The position numbers and the translations under genes are program-made. Below the pieces are notes generated by a model. That model searched no databases. It had not been told where the DNA came from and worked only from the letters and a program-made list of their open reading frames with translations. DNA of 5,491 nucleotides from an uncultured Ruminococcus sp. (GTDB taxonomy: Bacteria; Bacillota_A; Clostridia; Oscillospirales; Acutalibacteraceae): the NCBI GenBank assembly GCA_902773395.1, contig CACYEJ010000221.1, positions 1 through 5,491 on the forward strand. Reading direction: 5' to 3'. This document shows, piece by piece, positions 1 to 5,491 of the stretch (within the stretch, counting starts at the first letter, position 1; every line of letters begins with the position of its first letter).

Positions 1-10
1 TAATATCAAA

Positions 11-3000
11 TCATTTACTTACATCAATTGTAAATGTCTTAGTTACAATCGTACCCGATGCGTCCTTCACCTTTACCATTACGTCATATTTAGCCACGTA
101 CTTCGGGTTAAGATATACAGTTGTATCGCTGCCGTAAACAGTACCCTTTGTGTTCCATGTGGAGTTCTGGTGCTGCTTGTAGTAGAAAGCGTACTTGCAG
201 CTGCCTGCTCCGCCCGACGCTGCTCCTGTTATCGTAATCTGATCGCCAACCTTTGCAGTCGTCTTGCTTACGGTTGATTTGTTAGTCAAAGGCTGCTTTA
301 CGTCAACAGTCATTGTCTTAGATACAACTCTGCCGTTGCTGTCCTTTACCTTAACCATGATTTCATACTTTGTTACTGTGCCCGGATAAATATCTACAGA
401 TGTTGCTGTGCCGTATTCTGTGCCCTTGAGCATCCATTCGGTTTTGCCCTTCTGTCTGAAATAGAAAGCATACTTGCAGCTGCCTGCGCCGCCTGTTGCT
501 GCTCCTGTTACAGTAAGCTTGCTTCCCTTATAAACAGATGCGCTGCTTACTTTGGAATTATTTTTGAGCGTTGGCTTAACGTCAAGAGTCATTGTCTTTG
601 AAACAATCTTTCCGTCATTATCCTTCACCTTAACCATTATATCGTAAGCTGCAGCATATGCCGGATAGATATCAACAGATGTATCGCTGCCGAACTCTGC
701 GCTCTTCAAAGTCCATGATGTCTTGCTGTGCTGCTTATAGTAGAAAGCGTACTTGCAGCTGCCTGCGCCGCCTGTTGCTGCTCCTGTGACTGTAACTTTA
801 TCGCCAACATAGGCAGTCTTTGCGCTGATTGCAGAGCTGTTTTTAAGTCCCTCTTTTACATTTACGATATAGGTTTTAGTACTAACCTTTCCGCTGCTGT
901 CTTTAACCTTTATTTGAATGTTATATGCAGAAGCGTAACTCGGATAAAGTGTTACAGAAGTATCACTGCCGAACTCCGTACCCTTCAAGGTGTAACTGCT
1001 GTCGCTGCTCTTCTTATAGTAGAAAGCGTACTTGTAGTCGCCTTCGCCGCCCGATGCTGCTCCTGTGATAACAAGCTTATCGCCTGTATATACATTTGCT
1101 GAGCTTATTGTTGAGTTATTGGTAAGCTTATCAGTAACAGTAACATCAAATGTCTTTTCGGCTGTTGTGCCGTCGGAATCTGTTGTCTTTACCATAAGCT
1201 CATAGCTTCCGGAAGCATTCGGCACAAAATTAGCCGTTGTAGAAGAAGTATTCGCCGTACCGATTACAGTCCAAGACGAAGCGCCTTTTAATCTGTAATT
1301 ATATGTATAAGTATAGCTGCCCGAACCGCCCGAAGCTGCGCCGCTCAATTTAACAGTATCTCCAACAGACACAGCTGTCTTGTCAACTGTGGAATTATTC
1401 GTAAGCGGATCAGAAGCATTTGCGAGAGTAAGCGGCATTGTTTTGCTAGTCTTTGTGCCGTCGGAGTCTATTGCGTCAACCTGCACCTCGTACTCGCCTG
1501 ACGAACCCAAAGAAAAACGTATGCCGGAGCTTGTCAAACCTGTTCTGGACATAACTACTCCGCTGGAACCTTTTCTTCTCACAAAAAGATCATATGTGAA
1601 CGAACCTGCGCCGCCTGACGCACGCAAATACAGTGAAGCGTACTCGCCTGTTGTCACTGTAGACGAACCCAGATAAGAATTATTAACTACCGGACTGTTG
1701 TAGCCTACAGTTTTAGAGGAAACATTTGAAATATCGTTTACGCTTATCTGATAAAAACTAACCTTGTTGTTATTCCAAACATACCATGTAAGCTGGTTGT
1801 TAATAACCTTTGGCGCGCAATCCGAAAGGCTTGCTTCCATTTCGTAAACGCTGCCAACCTGATTGCCGCTGCCGTCGATTTCCGTATAATAAACCTTTGA
1901 AGTGTTGCCCTTAACGCTCCACATTACGATAAAGCGGTTGCTGTCTATCTTTGCAAACTGAGGATTAACAACGCCGGAATCGGACGATGTATACTTTGTG
2001 ATAAGGTTCATATTTACGGCGCTGGTGGATTTATTAACCGCCGCAACGTAAACATTTCTTGATGCGGAAGATGACTTGTACTGCGTGGAATCCGCAACAA
2101 TATTTCCTGCAATAAGATAACTGCTGTCGGAAATTTCAAATCCGCCTACTGCAACGCCCGTATCGTTCTCGCCCGTAGAACCCGACATAGGAACGGCATC
2201 AATGACGGTACAGAAAGAGCTTGATTTTGTGAATTTACCGCCTGAACAGTCCGTGCTGTATTTAAGCACTGCAACAGAACGTGGATGAGCGTCGCCGTGG
2301 TCAACCGCAACGATACTGTTATTTTCAACCTTAATGAACTGATTGAACGAATGGCTGACATAACCGTAATTATTGTTCATAATTGCGGTATAGGAATCAG
2401 TAATCTTAGAGTTGTACATATCGTACTCAATAGTAACATTTGCCTGATGATTATTGCCGTCGCTAGATTTGTACATTTTATGAGAGGTACGGATAAGCAG
2501 GTACTTTCCGCAGGTATCCATTCTAAGAGAGCCAGCTTGGAAAGGATCAACAGTATTTGCACCGTACAGACTTGCGGAAGAAAGTCTATTCCAGTTTTTG
2601 TCGTACTTAGTAATACGAATGACCTCTTTGCTGTCGTCCTCTTCGTAATTCTGCTGACCTGAGATAACAAAGTTATTGCTGCCGTCGGTATAAAAGCCGC
2701 CGAAAATATCCATTTCCTTAGGCACAAGCTTGCTGCTCAGTCTAGTAAAGCTGCTGTCGAAATATTCAACGAGATAGCCGCTGCAGCTGTTATTATTCTG
2801 GAAACGCATAATAGTGCCGTCATCGCACGTTGAAAGATACGAAGTAATAGGCAAAGTCCAACGGAGAGCGTTTGTGTAATTTTGCGCGTTAAGATTGCTG
2901 CCGCTGTAATATTCGCTGATATCGGAGTCGCCGCTTGCAAGAATATCAAGCTTTGAGCTGACGGCTTCACTATCCTGAGGAATCTCAAAAACCTCGTCGG

Positions 3001-3082
3001 CACTCGCAGAAAGCGGCACCGAAGCTGCCGAAATGACAAGCATAGCAGTCAACACGGAGGAAATTAATCTTTTAAATTTCAT
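11..3082 (-). CDS. Large secreted protein: signal peptide, putative seven-bladed beta-propeller, six C-terminal Ig-like repeats
   Basis: I do not recognise this as a named gene. The 1023-residue product starts with a clear Sec signal peptide (KFKR, a hydrophobic core, then ASA before D29), so it should be exported. Residues about 86-449 contain seven successive blade-like blocks of paired beta strands, such as VIRITKYDKNWNRL and RFIVMWSV, with a striking HGDAHPR motif at 262-268. Residues 464-1023 are six tandem modules of 93-95 residues resembling triple-tyrosine/PKD-like Ig folds, common in Ruminococcus-type surface proteins. No LPxTG motif, dockerin, SLH domain or C-terminal membrane helix is seen, so release or non-covalent wall association is inferred. 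A catalytic function is not evident; adhesion or glycan binding is a guess. I chose ATG 3082 over ATG 3094: the AAAGGA motif directly abuts ATG 3094, leaving no spacer, and MKFKR makes a normal signal-peptide start. An in-frame stop at 3101-3103 bounds the start. The stop codon is TGA at 11-13. Confidence 0.9.
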   Translation of the reverse strand: MKFKRLISSVLTAMLVISAASVPLSASADEVFEIPQDSEAVSSKLDILASGDSDISEYYSGSNLNAQNYTNALRWTLPITSYLSTCDDGTIMRFQNNNSCSGYLVEYFDSSFTRLSSKLVPKEMDIFGGFYTDGSNNFVISGQQNYEEDDSKEVIRITKYDKNWNRLSSASLYGANTVDPFQAGSLRMDTCGKYLLIRTSHKMYKSSDGNNHQANVTIEYDMYNSKITDSYTAIMNNNYGYVSHSFNQFIKVENNSIVAVDHGDAHPRSVAVLKYSTDCSGGKFTKSSSFCTVIDAVPMSGSTGENDTGVAVGGFEISDSSYLIAGNIVADSTQYKSSSASRNVYVAAVNKSTSAVNMNLITKYTSSDSGVVNPQFAKIDSNRFIVMWSVKGNTSKVYYTEIDGSGNQVGSVYEMEASLSDCAPKVINNQLTWYVWNNNKVSFYQISVNDISNVSSKTVGYNSPVVNNSYLGSSTVTTGEYASLYLRASGGAGSFTYDLFVRRKGSSGVVMSRTGLTSSGIRFSLGSSGEYEVQVDAIDSDGTKTSKTMPLTLANASDPLTNNSTVDKTAVSVGDTVKLSGAASGGSGSYTYTYNYRLKGASSWTVIGTANTSSTTANFVPNASGSYELMVKTTDSDGTTAEKTFDVTVTDKLTNNSTISSANVYTGDKLVITGAASGGEGDYKYAFYYKKSSDSSYTLKGTEFGSDTSVTLYPSYASAYNIQIKVKDSSGKVSTKTYIVNVKEGLKNSSAISAKTAYVGDKVTVTGAATGGAGSCKYAFYYKQHSKTSWTLKSAEFGSDTSVDIYPAYAAAYDIMVKVKDNDGKIVSKTMTLDVKPTLKNNSKVSSASVYKGSKLTVTGAATGGAGSCKYAFYFRQKGKTEWMLKGTEYGTATSVDIYPGTVTKYEIMVKVKDSNGRVVSKTMTVDVKQPLTNKSTVSKTTAKVGDQITITGAASGGAGSCKYAFYYKQHQNSTWNTKGTVYGSDTTVYLNPKYVAKYDVMVKVKDASGTIVTKTFTIDVSK
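14..1693 (-). repeat. Six tandem protein-coding repeats (about 279 bp each) in the secreted protein
   Basis: In protein order the units are 1409-1693 (95 codons), 1130-1408, 851-1129, 572-850, 293-571 and 14-292 (93 codons each), joined without linkers. Each has the pattern L-x-N-x-S near the start, then VGDxxxITGAASGGxG, an aromatic-rich strand (KYAFYYK in the last four), a Y/F-G-S-x-T-S turn, and a final YxIMVKVKDxxGxxxxKTxTxDV. This matches the triple-tyrosine/PKD-like Ig fold by eye. The first two units are the most divergent; the last three are most alike, including at DNA level. For example, 471-508 and 750-787 are identical over 38 bases. The exact 93-codon period suggests growth by in-frame unequal recombination. 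Confidence 0.9.
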
Positions 3083-3100
3083 AATAGCCACCATTCCTTT
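3083..3100 (-). promoter_or_regulatory. Ribosome binding region that decides the start of the secreted-protein gene
   Basis: Read on the minus strand, AAAGGA (3100-3095) is followed by ATGGTGG and then, after CTATT, the ATG at 3082. GGTGG (3092-3088) lies 5 bases before ATG 3082, and AAAGGA lies 12 bases before it. For the alternative ATG at 3094 the spacing to AAAGGA is zero, which is unsuitable. The site therefore favours translation from MKFKR. The preference is inferred from spacing only. Confidence 0.6.
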
Positions 3101-3124
3101 TTATATTTAATTTTTTACTAAAAT

Positions 3125-3180
3125 TTGCCGCAAAAGACATTACGAGCATTTTGCAGAATCTTCCACAAAAAAAGCGGCAA
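3125..3180 (-). repeat. Inverted repeat in the predicted 5' leader of the secreted-protein gene
   Basis: TTGCCGC at 3125-3131 and GCGGCAA at 3174-3180 are perfect 7-base inverted arms 42 bases apart, in an otherwise AT-rich spacer. A second pairing, GCAAAA at 3130-3135 with TTTTGC at 3149-3154 (13-base loop), shares two bases with the first arm, so the two stems compete. If transcription starts near 3192, both lie in the leader RNA. I recognise no known riboswitch class here. Chance is possible for arms this short. Confidence 0.35.
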
Positions 3181-3183
3181 CTG

Positions 3184-3211
3184 ATGATAATTATCTATAT
3201 TATACTATCAA
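3184..3211 (-). promoter_or_regulatory. Candidate sigma-A-type promoter for the secreted-protein gene
   Basis: On the minus strand, TTGATA (3211-3206) is followed after 16 bases by TATCAT (3189-3184), a good -35/-10 pair. A perfect TATAAT (3204-3199) lies inside the spacer and may instead be the true -10 box, although only a weak -35 (TTATAA, 3226-3221) sits upstream of it. Either choice places the start about 95-110 bases before the ATG. The area is very AT-rich, so the exact boxes are uncertain. Confidence 0.4.
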
Positions 3212-3367
3212 AGAATGTAGTTATAATTCTATTTTAGAAGAATAATGAATTTTGTTTATCAAATTTAAAATGTTCACGATACTGGTAATAAAAGCTGGAT
3301 AAAAAAATATATGATTTATTTTCTTTATGCTCATTAAAAAAGTTTTAATAAAATTCACCAAATACAG

Positions 3368-3396
3368 TTGCATTTTCTTTGAATTTGTTGTAGAAT
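3368..3396 (+). promoter_or_regulatory. Predicted sigma-A-type promoter for the GH13 gene
   Basis: TTGCAT (3368-3373) and TAGAAT (3391-3396) are separated by exactly 17 bases, the ideal spacing for a housekeeping promoter. Transcription is predicted to begin about 3402-3404, giving a leader of roughly 72 bases before the ATG at 3475. This is the best-spaced promoter candidate I found in the window; no start site has been measured. Confidence 0.6.
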
Positions 3397-3401
3397 ATAT
3401 G

Positions 3402-3434
3402 AGTTGGAGTTATTGAATAAAAATCACTCCGGCT
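3402..3434 (+). promoter_or_regulatory. Stem-loop at the predicted 5' end of the GH13 mRNA
   Basis: AGTTGGAGT (3402-3410) can pair as RNA with ACTCCGGCT (3426-3434): nine pairs, two of them G-U, around a 15-base loop. It begins almost exactly at the predicted transcription start. The core GGAGT/ACTCC is perfect. Such 5' hairpins can protect mRNA from decay. The T-rich stretch after it (3435-3450) is interrupted, so a transcription attenuator is less likely. Confidence 0.4.
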
Positions 3435-3458
3435 TTATATAGATTATTTTTATAAGAC

Positions 3459-3464
3459 GAAAGG
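3459..3464 (+). promoter_or_regulatory. Ribosome binding site of the GH13 gene
   Basis: GAAAGG lies 10 bases before ATG 3475. An in-frame TGA at 3466-3468, three codons ahead of the ATG, rules out any upstream start. The first residues (WINDAVFYHIYP) already belong to the first barrel strand of GH13 enzymes, so the start is well fixed. Confidence 0.7.
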
Positions 3465-3474
3465 CTGATTTTTA

Positions 3475-5163
3475 ATGACACAATGGATCAACGATGCGGT
3501 ATTTTATCACATCTATCCACTGGGCTTCTGCGGATGTCCCGAATACAACGACGGTAAAACGGAGTACAGATTAAACAAAGTACTCGACTGGATCCCCCAC
3601 CTCAAAGAAATGGGAATCAACGCAGTTTATTTTGGACCTGTGTTTGAATCAAAAAAACACGGCTATGACACAAGCGATTACTATAAAATAGATTGCCGTT
3701 TAGGCGATAACGCAAGCTTTAAGAAAATTTGCGACGAGCTTCACGCAAATGGCATCAGAATTATACTGGACGGTGTATTTAACCATGTCGGCAGAGATTT
3801 CTGGGCTTTCCGTGACGTTCAGACATACGGTCAGAATTCGCAGTACTGCGGCTGGTTTCAGAATTTGAATTTTGGCGGCAGATCTCCGTACAACGACCCT
3901 TTCTGGTACGAGGGCTGGAGCGGTCACTACGACCTTGTAAAGCTTAATCTTTATAATCAGGCAGTAGTTGATCATCTTATTGGTGCGGTAGATATGTGGA
4001 TAAACGAGTTCGGCATTGACGGACTTCGTCTTGATGCGGCAGATTGTATCGAGCCGAATTTCTTCAAGACGCTTCGTCAGTTCTGCAAGAGAAAAGACCC
4101 AAACTTCTGGTTAATGGGCGAGATTATTCACGGCGACTACAACCGCTGGGCAAATCCGGAGATGATGGATTCCGTTACTAACTACGAATGCTACAAAGGC
4201 ATTTACTCTTCTCACAACGACAAAAACTACTTTGAGATTGCGCACTCACTTCAAAGGCAGTTTGCAAACGGAGGAATTTATCAGAATCTCTGTCTATACA
4301 ACTTCCTTGACAACCACGATGTAAATCGTATCGGTTCAACGCTAAGGAACCCCAACCACCTCAAAAATGTTCACACTGTACTCTTTACAATGCCGGGAGT
4401 GCCGTCAATCTACTATGGCAGCGAATGGGCTGTAGAGGGCACAAGGACAAGAGAAAGCGACCAAATGCTGCGTCCATGTCTTGACCTCAATTCACCTACG
4501 AAAAACACAGAAGCCCTTGTTCCGCACATTGGCAAGCTTTCCGCACTGAGAAAGAAATTTCCGGCACTATGCAGCGGCAAATACGAGAACATTGTAATCA
4601 GAAACGAACAGCTCATCTACAAGCGTTTTAACGACAATCAGACAATTATCGTTGCACTCAACGTAAACGACAGCGAGTACTGGCTTGACTTTAACATTCA
4701 CGGTGGCAGTATGCTAACTGACGTGCTTGTAGACGGCAGCGAATACAGGGTTGAGAACAATCACGCAAATGTGATGATTCCGGCAAACGGGGCAAGAGTT
4801 CTGCTTCTGCATAACGGAGATTTCAATTATCAGAAGTTCCTTGATGAAATTGCAAACGAAATTCCGGCTCCGATTGTTTCGGACATTGACGCTGTTATTG
4901 TGGCAGACAACGAGCATCAGAAAGCTCAATCCGAGGAGAAAAAGGATATTAAGATTCGCTACGGTAAATATCGTTCATACAAAGACAATCAGTTTGCGGT
5001 GCTGGCTCTTGGCACAGATTACGAAACAAAGGAAACAACTGTAATACTCAAAGAGCTTTACGGTGATTCCAAAATCTGGGTATGCACTGCAAAGCACTTC
5101 ATTGAAACAGTTGAGAAAAACGGCAGACAGGTGCCAAGATTCGAGTATATCGAAAATGATTGA
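3475..5163 (+). CDS. Cytoplasmic GH13 (alpha-amylase family) glycoside hydrolase with C-terminal DUF1653 domain
   Basis: The 562-residue product is a GH13 enzyme acting on alpha-glucosidic bonds, probably maltodextrins or related oligosaccharides. The (beta/alpha)8 barrel spans about 1-360. Conserved regions are intact: DGVFNH (99-104), GLRLDAAD (183-190, nucleophile D187), GEIIHGD (215-221, acid/base E216) and FLDNHD (277-282, stabiliser D282). HGYDTSDYY (62-70) resembles cyclomaltodextrinase/neopullulanase-type members, but their N-terminal CBM34 domain is absent. A beta-sandwich C domain follows (about 365-446), then a linker rich in acidic and charged residues (448-492). Residues 494-560 match DUF1653: GKYRSYKDNQFAVLALG, ELYGDSKIWV and an ending VPRFEYI. 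DUF1653 has no assigned function and usually occurs as a small stand-alone protein. With no signal peptide and twelve cysteines, the protein should be cytoplasmic. The subfamily and exact substrate cannot be settled by eye. The gene appears monocistronic, with its own promoter and terminator. Confidence 0.95.
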   Translation: MTQWINDAVFYHIYPLGFCGCPEYNDGKTEYRLNKVLDWIPHLKEMGINAVYFGPVFESKKHGYDTSDYYKIDCRLGDNASFKKICDELHANGIRIILDGVFNHVGRDFWAFRDVQTYGQNSQYCGWFQNLNFGGRSPYNDPFWYEGWSGHYDLVKLNLYNQAVVDHLIGAVDMWINEFGIDGLRLDAADCIEPNFFKTLRQFCKRKDPNFWLMGEIIHGDYNRWANPEMMDSVTNYECYKGIYSSHNDKNYFEIAHSLQRQFANGGIYQNLCLYNFLDNHDVNRIGSTLRNPNHLKNVHTVLFTMPGVPSIYYGSEWAVEGTRTRESDQMLRPCLDLNSPTKNTEALVPHIGKLSALRKKFPALCSGKYENIVIRNEQLIYKRFNDNQTIIVALNVNDSEYWLDFNIHGGSMLTDVLVDGSEYRVENNHANVMIPANGARVLLLHNGDFNYQKFLDEIANEIPAPIVSDIDAVIVADNEHQKAQSEEKKDIKIRYGKYRSYKDNQFAVLALGTDYETKETTVILKELYGDSKIWVCTAKHFIETVEKNGRQVPRFEYIEND

Positions 5164-5206
5164 TGAGTGATGATTGTTAAAATTATTTATTTCATATAAT
5201 ATAAAC

Positions 5207-5235
5207 AGCCGCCCGGAGTATACCTTTGGGCGGCT
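5207..5235 (+). terminator. Terminator-like GC hairpin after the GH13 gene
   Basis: AGCCGCCC (5207-5214) pairs perfectly with GGGCGGCT (5228-5235), and the stem extends inward by two G-U pairs, A-U and G-C to 12 pairs with a five-base loop. It lies 43 bases after the TGA stop (5161-5163). The following sequence is T-rich but interrupted (TGTATGTATTT), so it is an imperfect intrinsic terminator. The A/T-rich stretch just upstream (5181-5205) could let it also work in the minus direction. Confidence 0.7.
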
Positions 5236-5267
5236 TGTATGTATTTAAATTTATTTTTAATATTAGA

Positions 5268-5313
5268 AAGTTTTCAACATCTTAGGAATTTATCGTGGAA
5301 AACTTATTTTTTT
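5268..5313 (+). terminator. Second, AT-rich hairpin followed by a T run
   Basis: AAGTTTTC (5268-5275) and GAAAACTT (5298-5305) are perfect 8-base inverted arms. Past one mismatch, AC (5277-5278) pairs with GT (5295-5296), leaving a 16-base loop. Seven T residues follow at 5307-5313. The geometry is that of an intrinsic terminator, but the stem is weak. It may be a backup to the GC hairpin upstream or a chance inverted repeat. Confidence 0.35.
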
Positions 5314-5334
5314 ATATAGACAATTAATAAAATC

Positions 5335-5356
5335 CCCCACACATCACTGTATGGGG
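5335..5356 (-). terminator. Third hairpin, possibly ending a minus-strand gene to the right
   Basis: CCCCA (5335-5339) pairs with TGGGG (5352-5356). After one C-A mismatch, ACA (5341-5343) pairs with TGT (5348-5350) around the loop TCAC. Read on the minus strand the stem is followed by ATTTTATT, a moderate U tract; read on the plus strand it is followed by AAAAATTT. The minus direction is therefore the more plausible for termination, which would suit a gene entering from beyond the window edge. Confidence 0.4.
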
Positions 5357-5491
5357 AAAAATTTGGTGGAGGTGAGGAGAACTATTTTTATATCACTTTT
5401 GACAATTTTTTTGCAATTATCAAAACCCTAATAAACCGCATAAATACGCCATTTTTCAGCATTTTCAAAACTTTTAACAACACCTTAAAAA

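Larger units (their letters stand above)
5164..5491. other. Gene-free AT-rich spacer
   Basis: Apart from the three stem-loops listed separately, I find no supported gene here. A purine-rich GGAGGTGA at 5368-5375 looks like a strong ribosome binding site but has no usable start codon or open frame after it. On the minus strand a frame is open from the window edge to a TAA at 5388-5390 (about 34 codons, rich in Lys, Leu, Val and Ile). It could be the tail of an outside gene or chance. Confidence 0.6.

Noticed and set aside
728..1102. Plus-strand frame of 124 codons, rich in Cys and Ala, opposite the secreted-protein repeats
   Set aside because: It is the antisense of the tandem repeats; its internal repetition mirrors theirs, there is no good ribosome binding site, and the product resembles no real protein.
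14..1693. DNA repeats as a possible CRISPR array or mobile element
   Set aside because: The 279-base period stays in frame and encodes a conserved protein module; there are no spacers, terminal inverted repeats or transposase.
2285..2727. Overlapping frames on both strands inside the propeller-coding region
   Set aside because: They lie fully within the well-supported 1023-residue gene in other frames and have no domain-like content.
3082..3094. Upstream ATG at 3094, adding MVAI to the secreted protein
   Set aside because: The AAAGGA motif directly abuts that ATG with no spacer, while ATG 3082 has proper spacing and gives a standard signal peptide.
5365..5380. Very strong Shine-Dalgarno-like GGAGGTGA with possible short peptide after it
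   Set aside because: No ATG, GTG or TTG lies at a suitable distance downstream. The only frame using the internal GTG (5372) overlaps the motif itself and ends after 19 codons.
5399..5404. Perfect TTGACA that could be a -35 box
   Set aside because: No -10-like hexamer is found 16-18 bases downstream, and no gene follows within the window.

Overview
The window looks like part of a Gram-positive anaerobe chromosome, most likely a gut or rumen member of the Oscillospiraceae (Ruminococcus or [Eubacterium] siraeum-like). I infer this from the style of the secreted repeat protein (about 93-residue modules reading GDxxxITGAASGGxGxxxYAFYYK...YxIxVKVKDSxGxxxxKT), from purine-rich ribosome binding sites, from moderate-GC genes set in very AT-rich spacers, and from a cytoplasmic GH13 glycosidase of a type common in Clostridia. 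The genus is a guess from remembered family resemblance and was not searched.

Layout. Positions 11-3082 (minus strand) hold one large gene for an exported protein of about 1023 residues. It has a signal peptide, a region that reads as a seven-bladed beta-propeller, and six tandem Ig-like/triple-tyrosine-type repeats that run to the stop codon. No sortase motif, dockerin or transmembrane anchor is visible. Positions 3083-3474 are an AT-rich divergent intergenic region with a promoter candidate for each gene, an inverted repeat in the leader of the secreted-protein gene, and a hairpin at the predicted 5' end of the glycosidase transcript. Positions 3475-5163 (plus strand) encode a 562-residue cytoplasmic GH13 alpha-glucan hydrolase with a complete catalytic triad and, unusually, a DUF1653 domain fused at its C-terminus. 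Positions 5164-5491 have no convincing gene. They hold a terminator-like GC hairpin just after the glycosidase gene and two more stem-loops.

The two genes are transcribed away from each other and do not form an operon. One protein is exported and probably binds or displays something outside the cell; the other acts inside on imported maltodextrin-type sugars. A functional link through the shared upstream region is possible but not shown. The most notable points are the GH13-DUF1653 fusion, the propeller-plus-repeat architecture, and a lone cysteine at the same position in only the last three repeats. I do not see a defence system, mobile element, CRISPR array, tRNA or rRNA.
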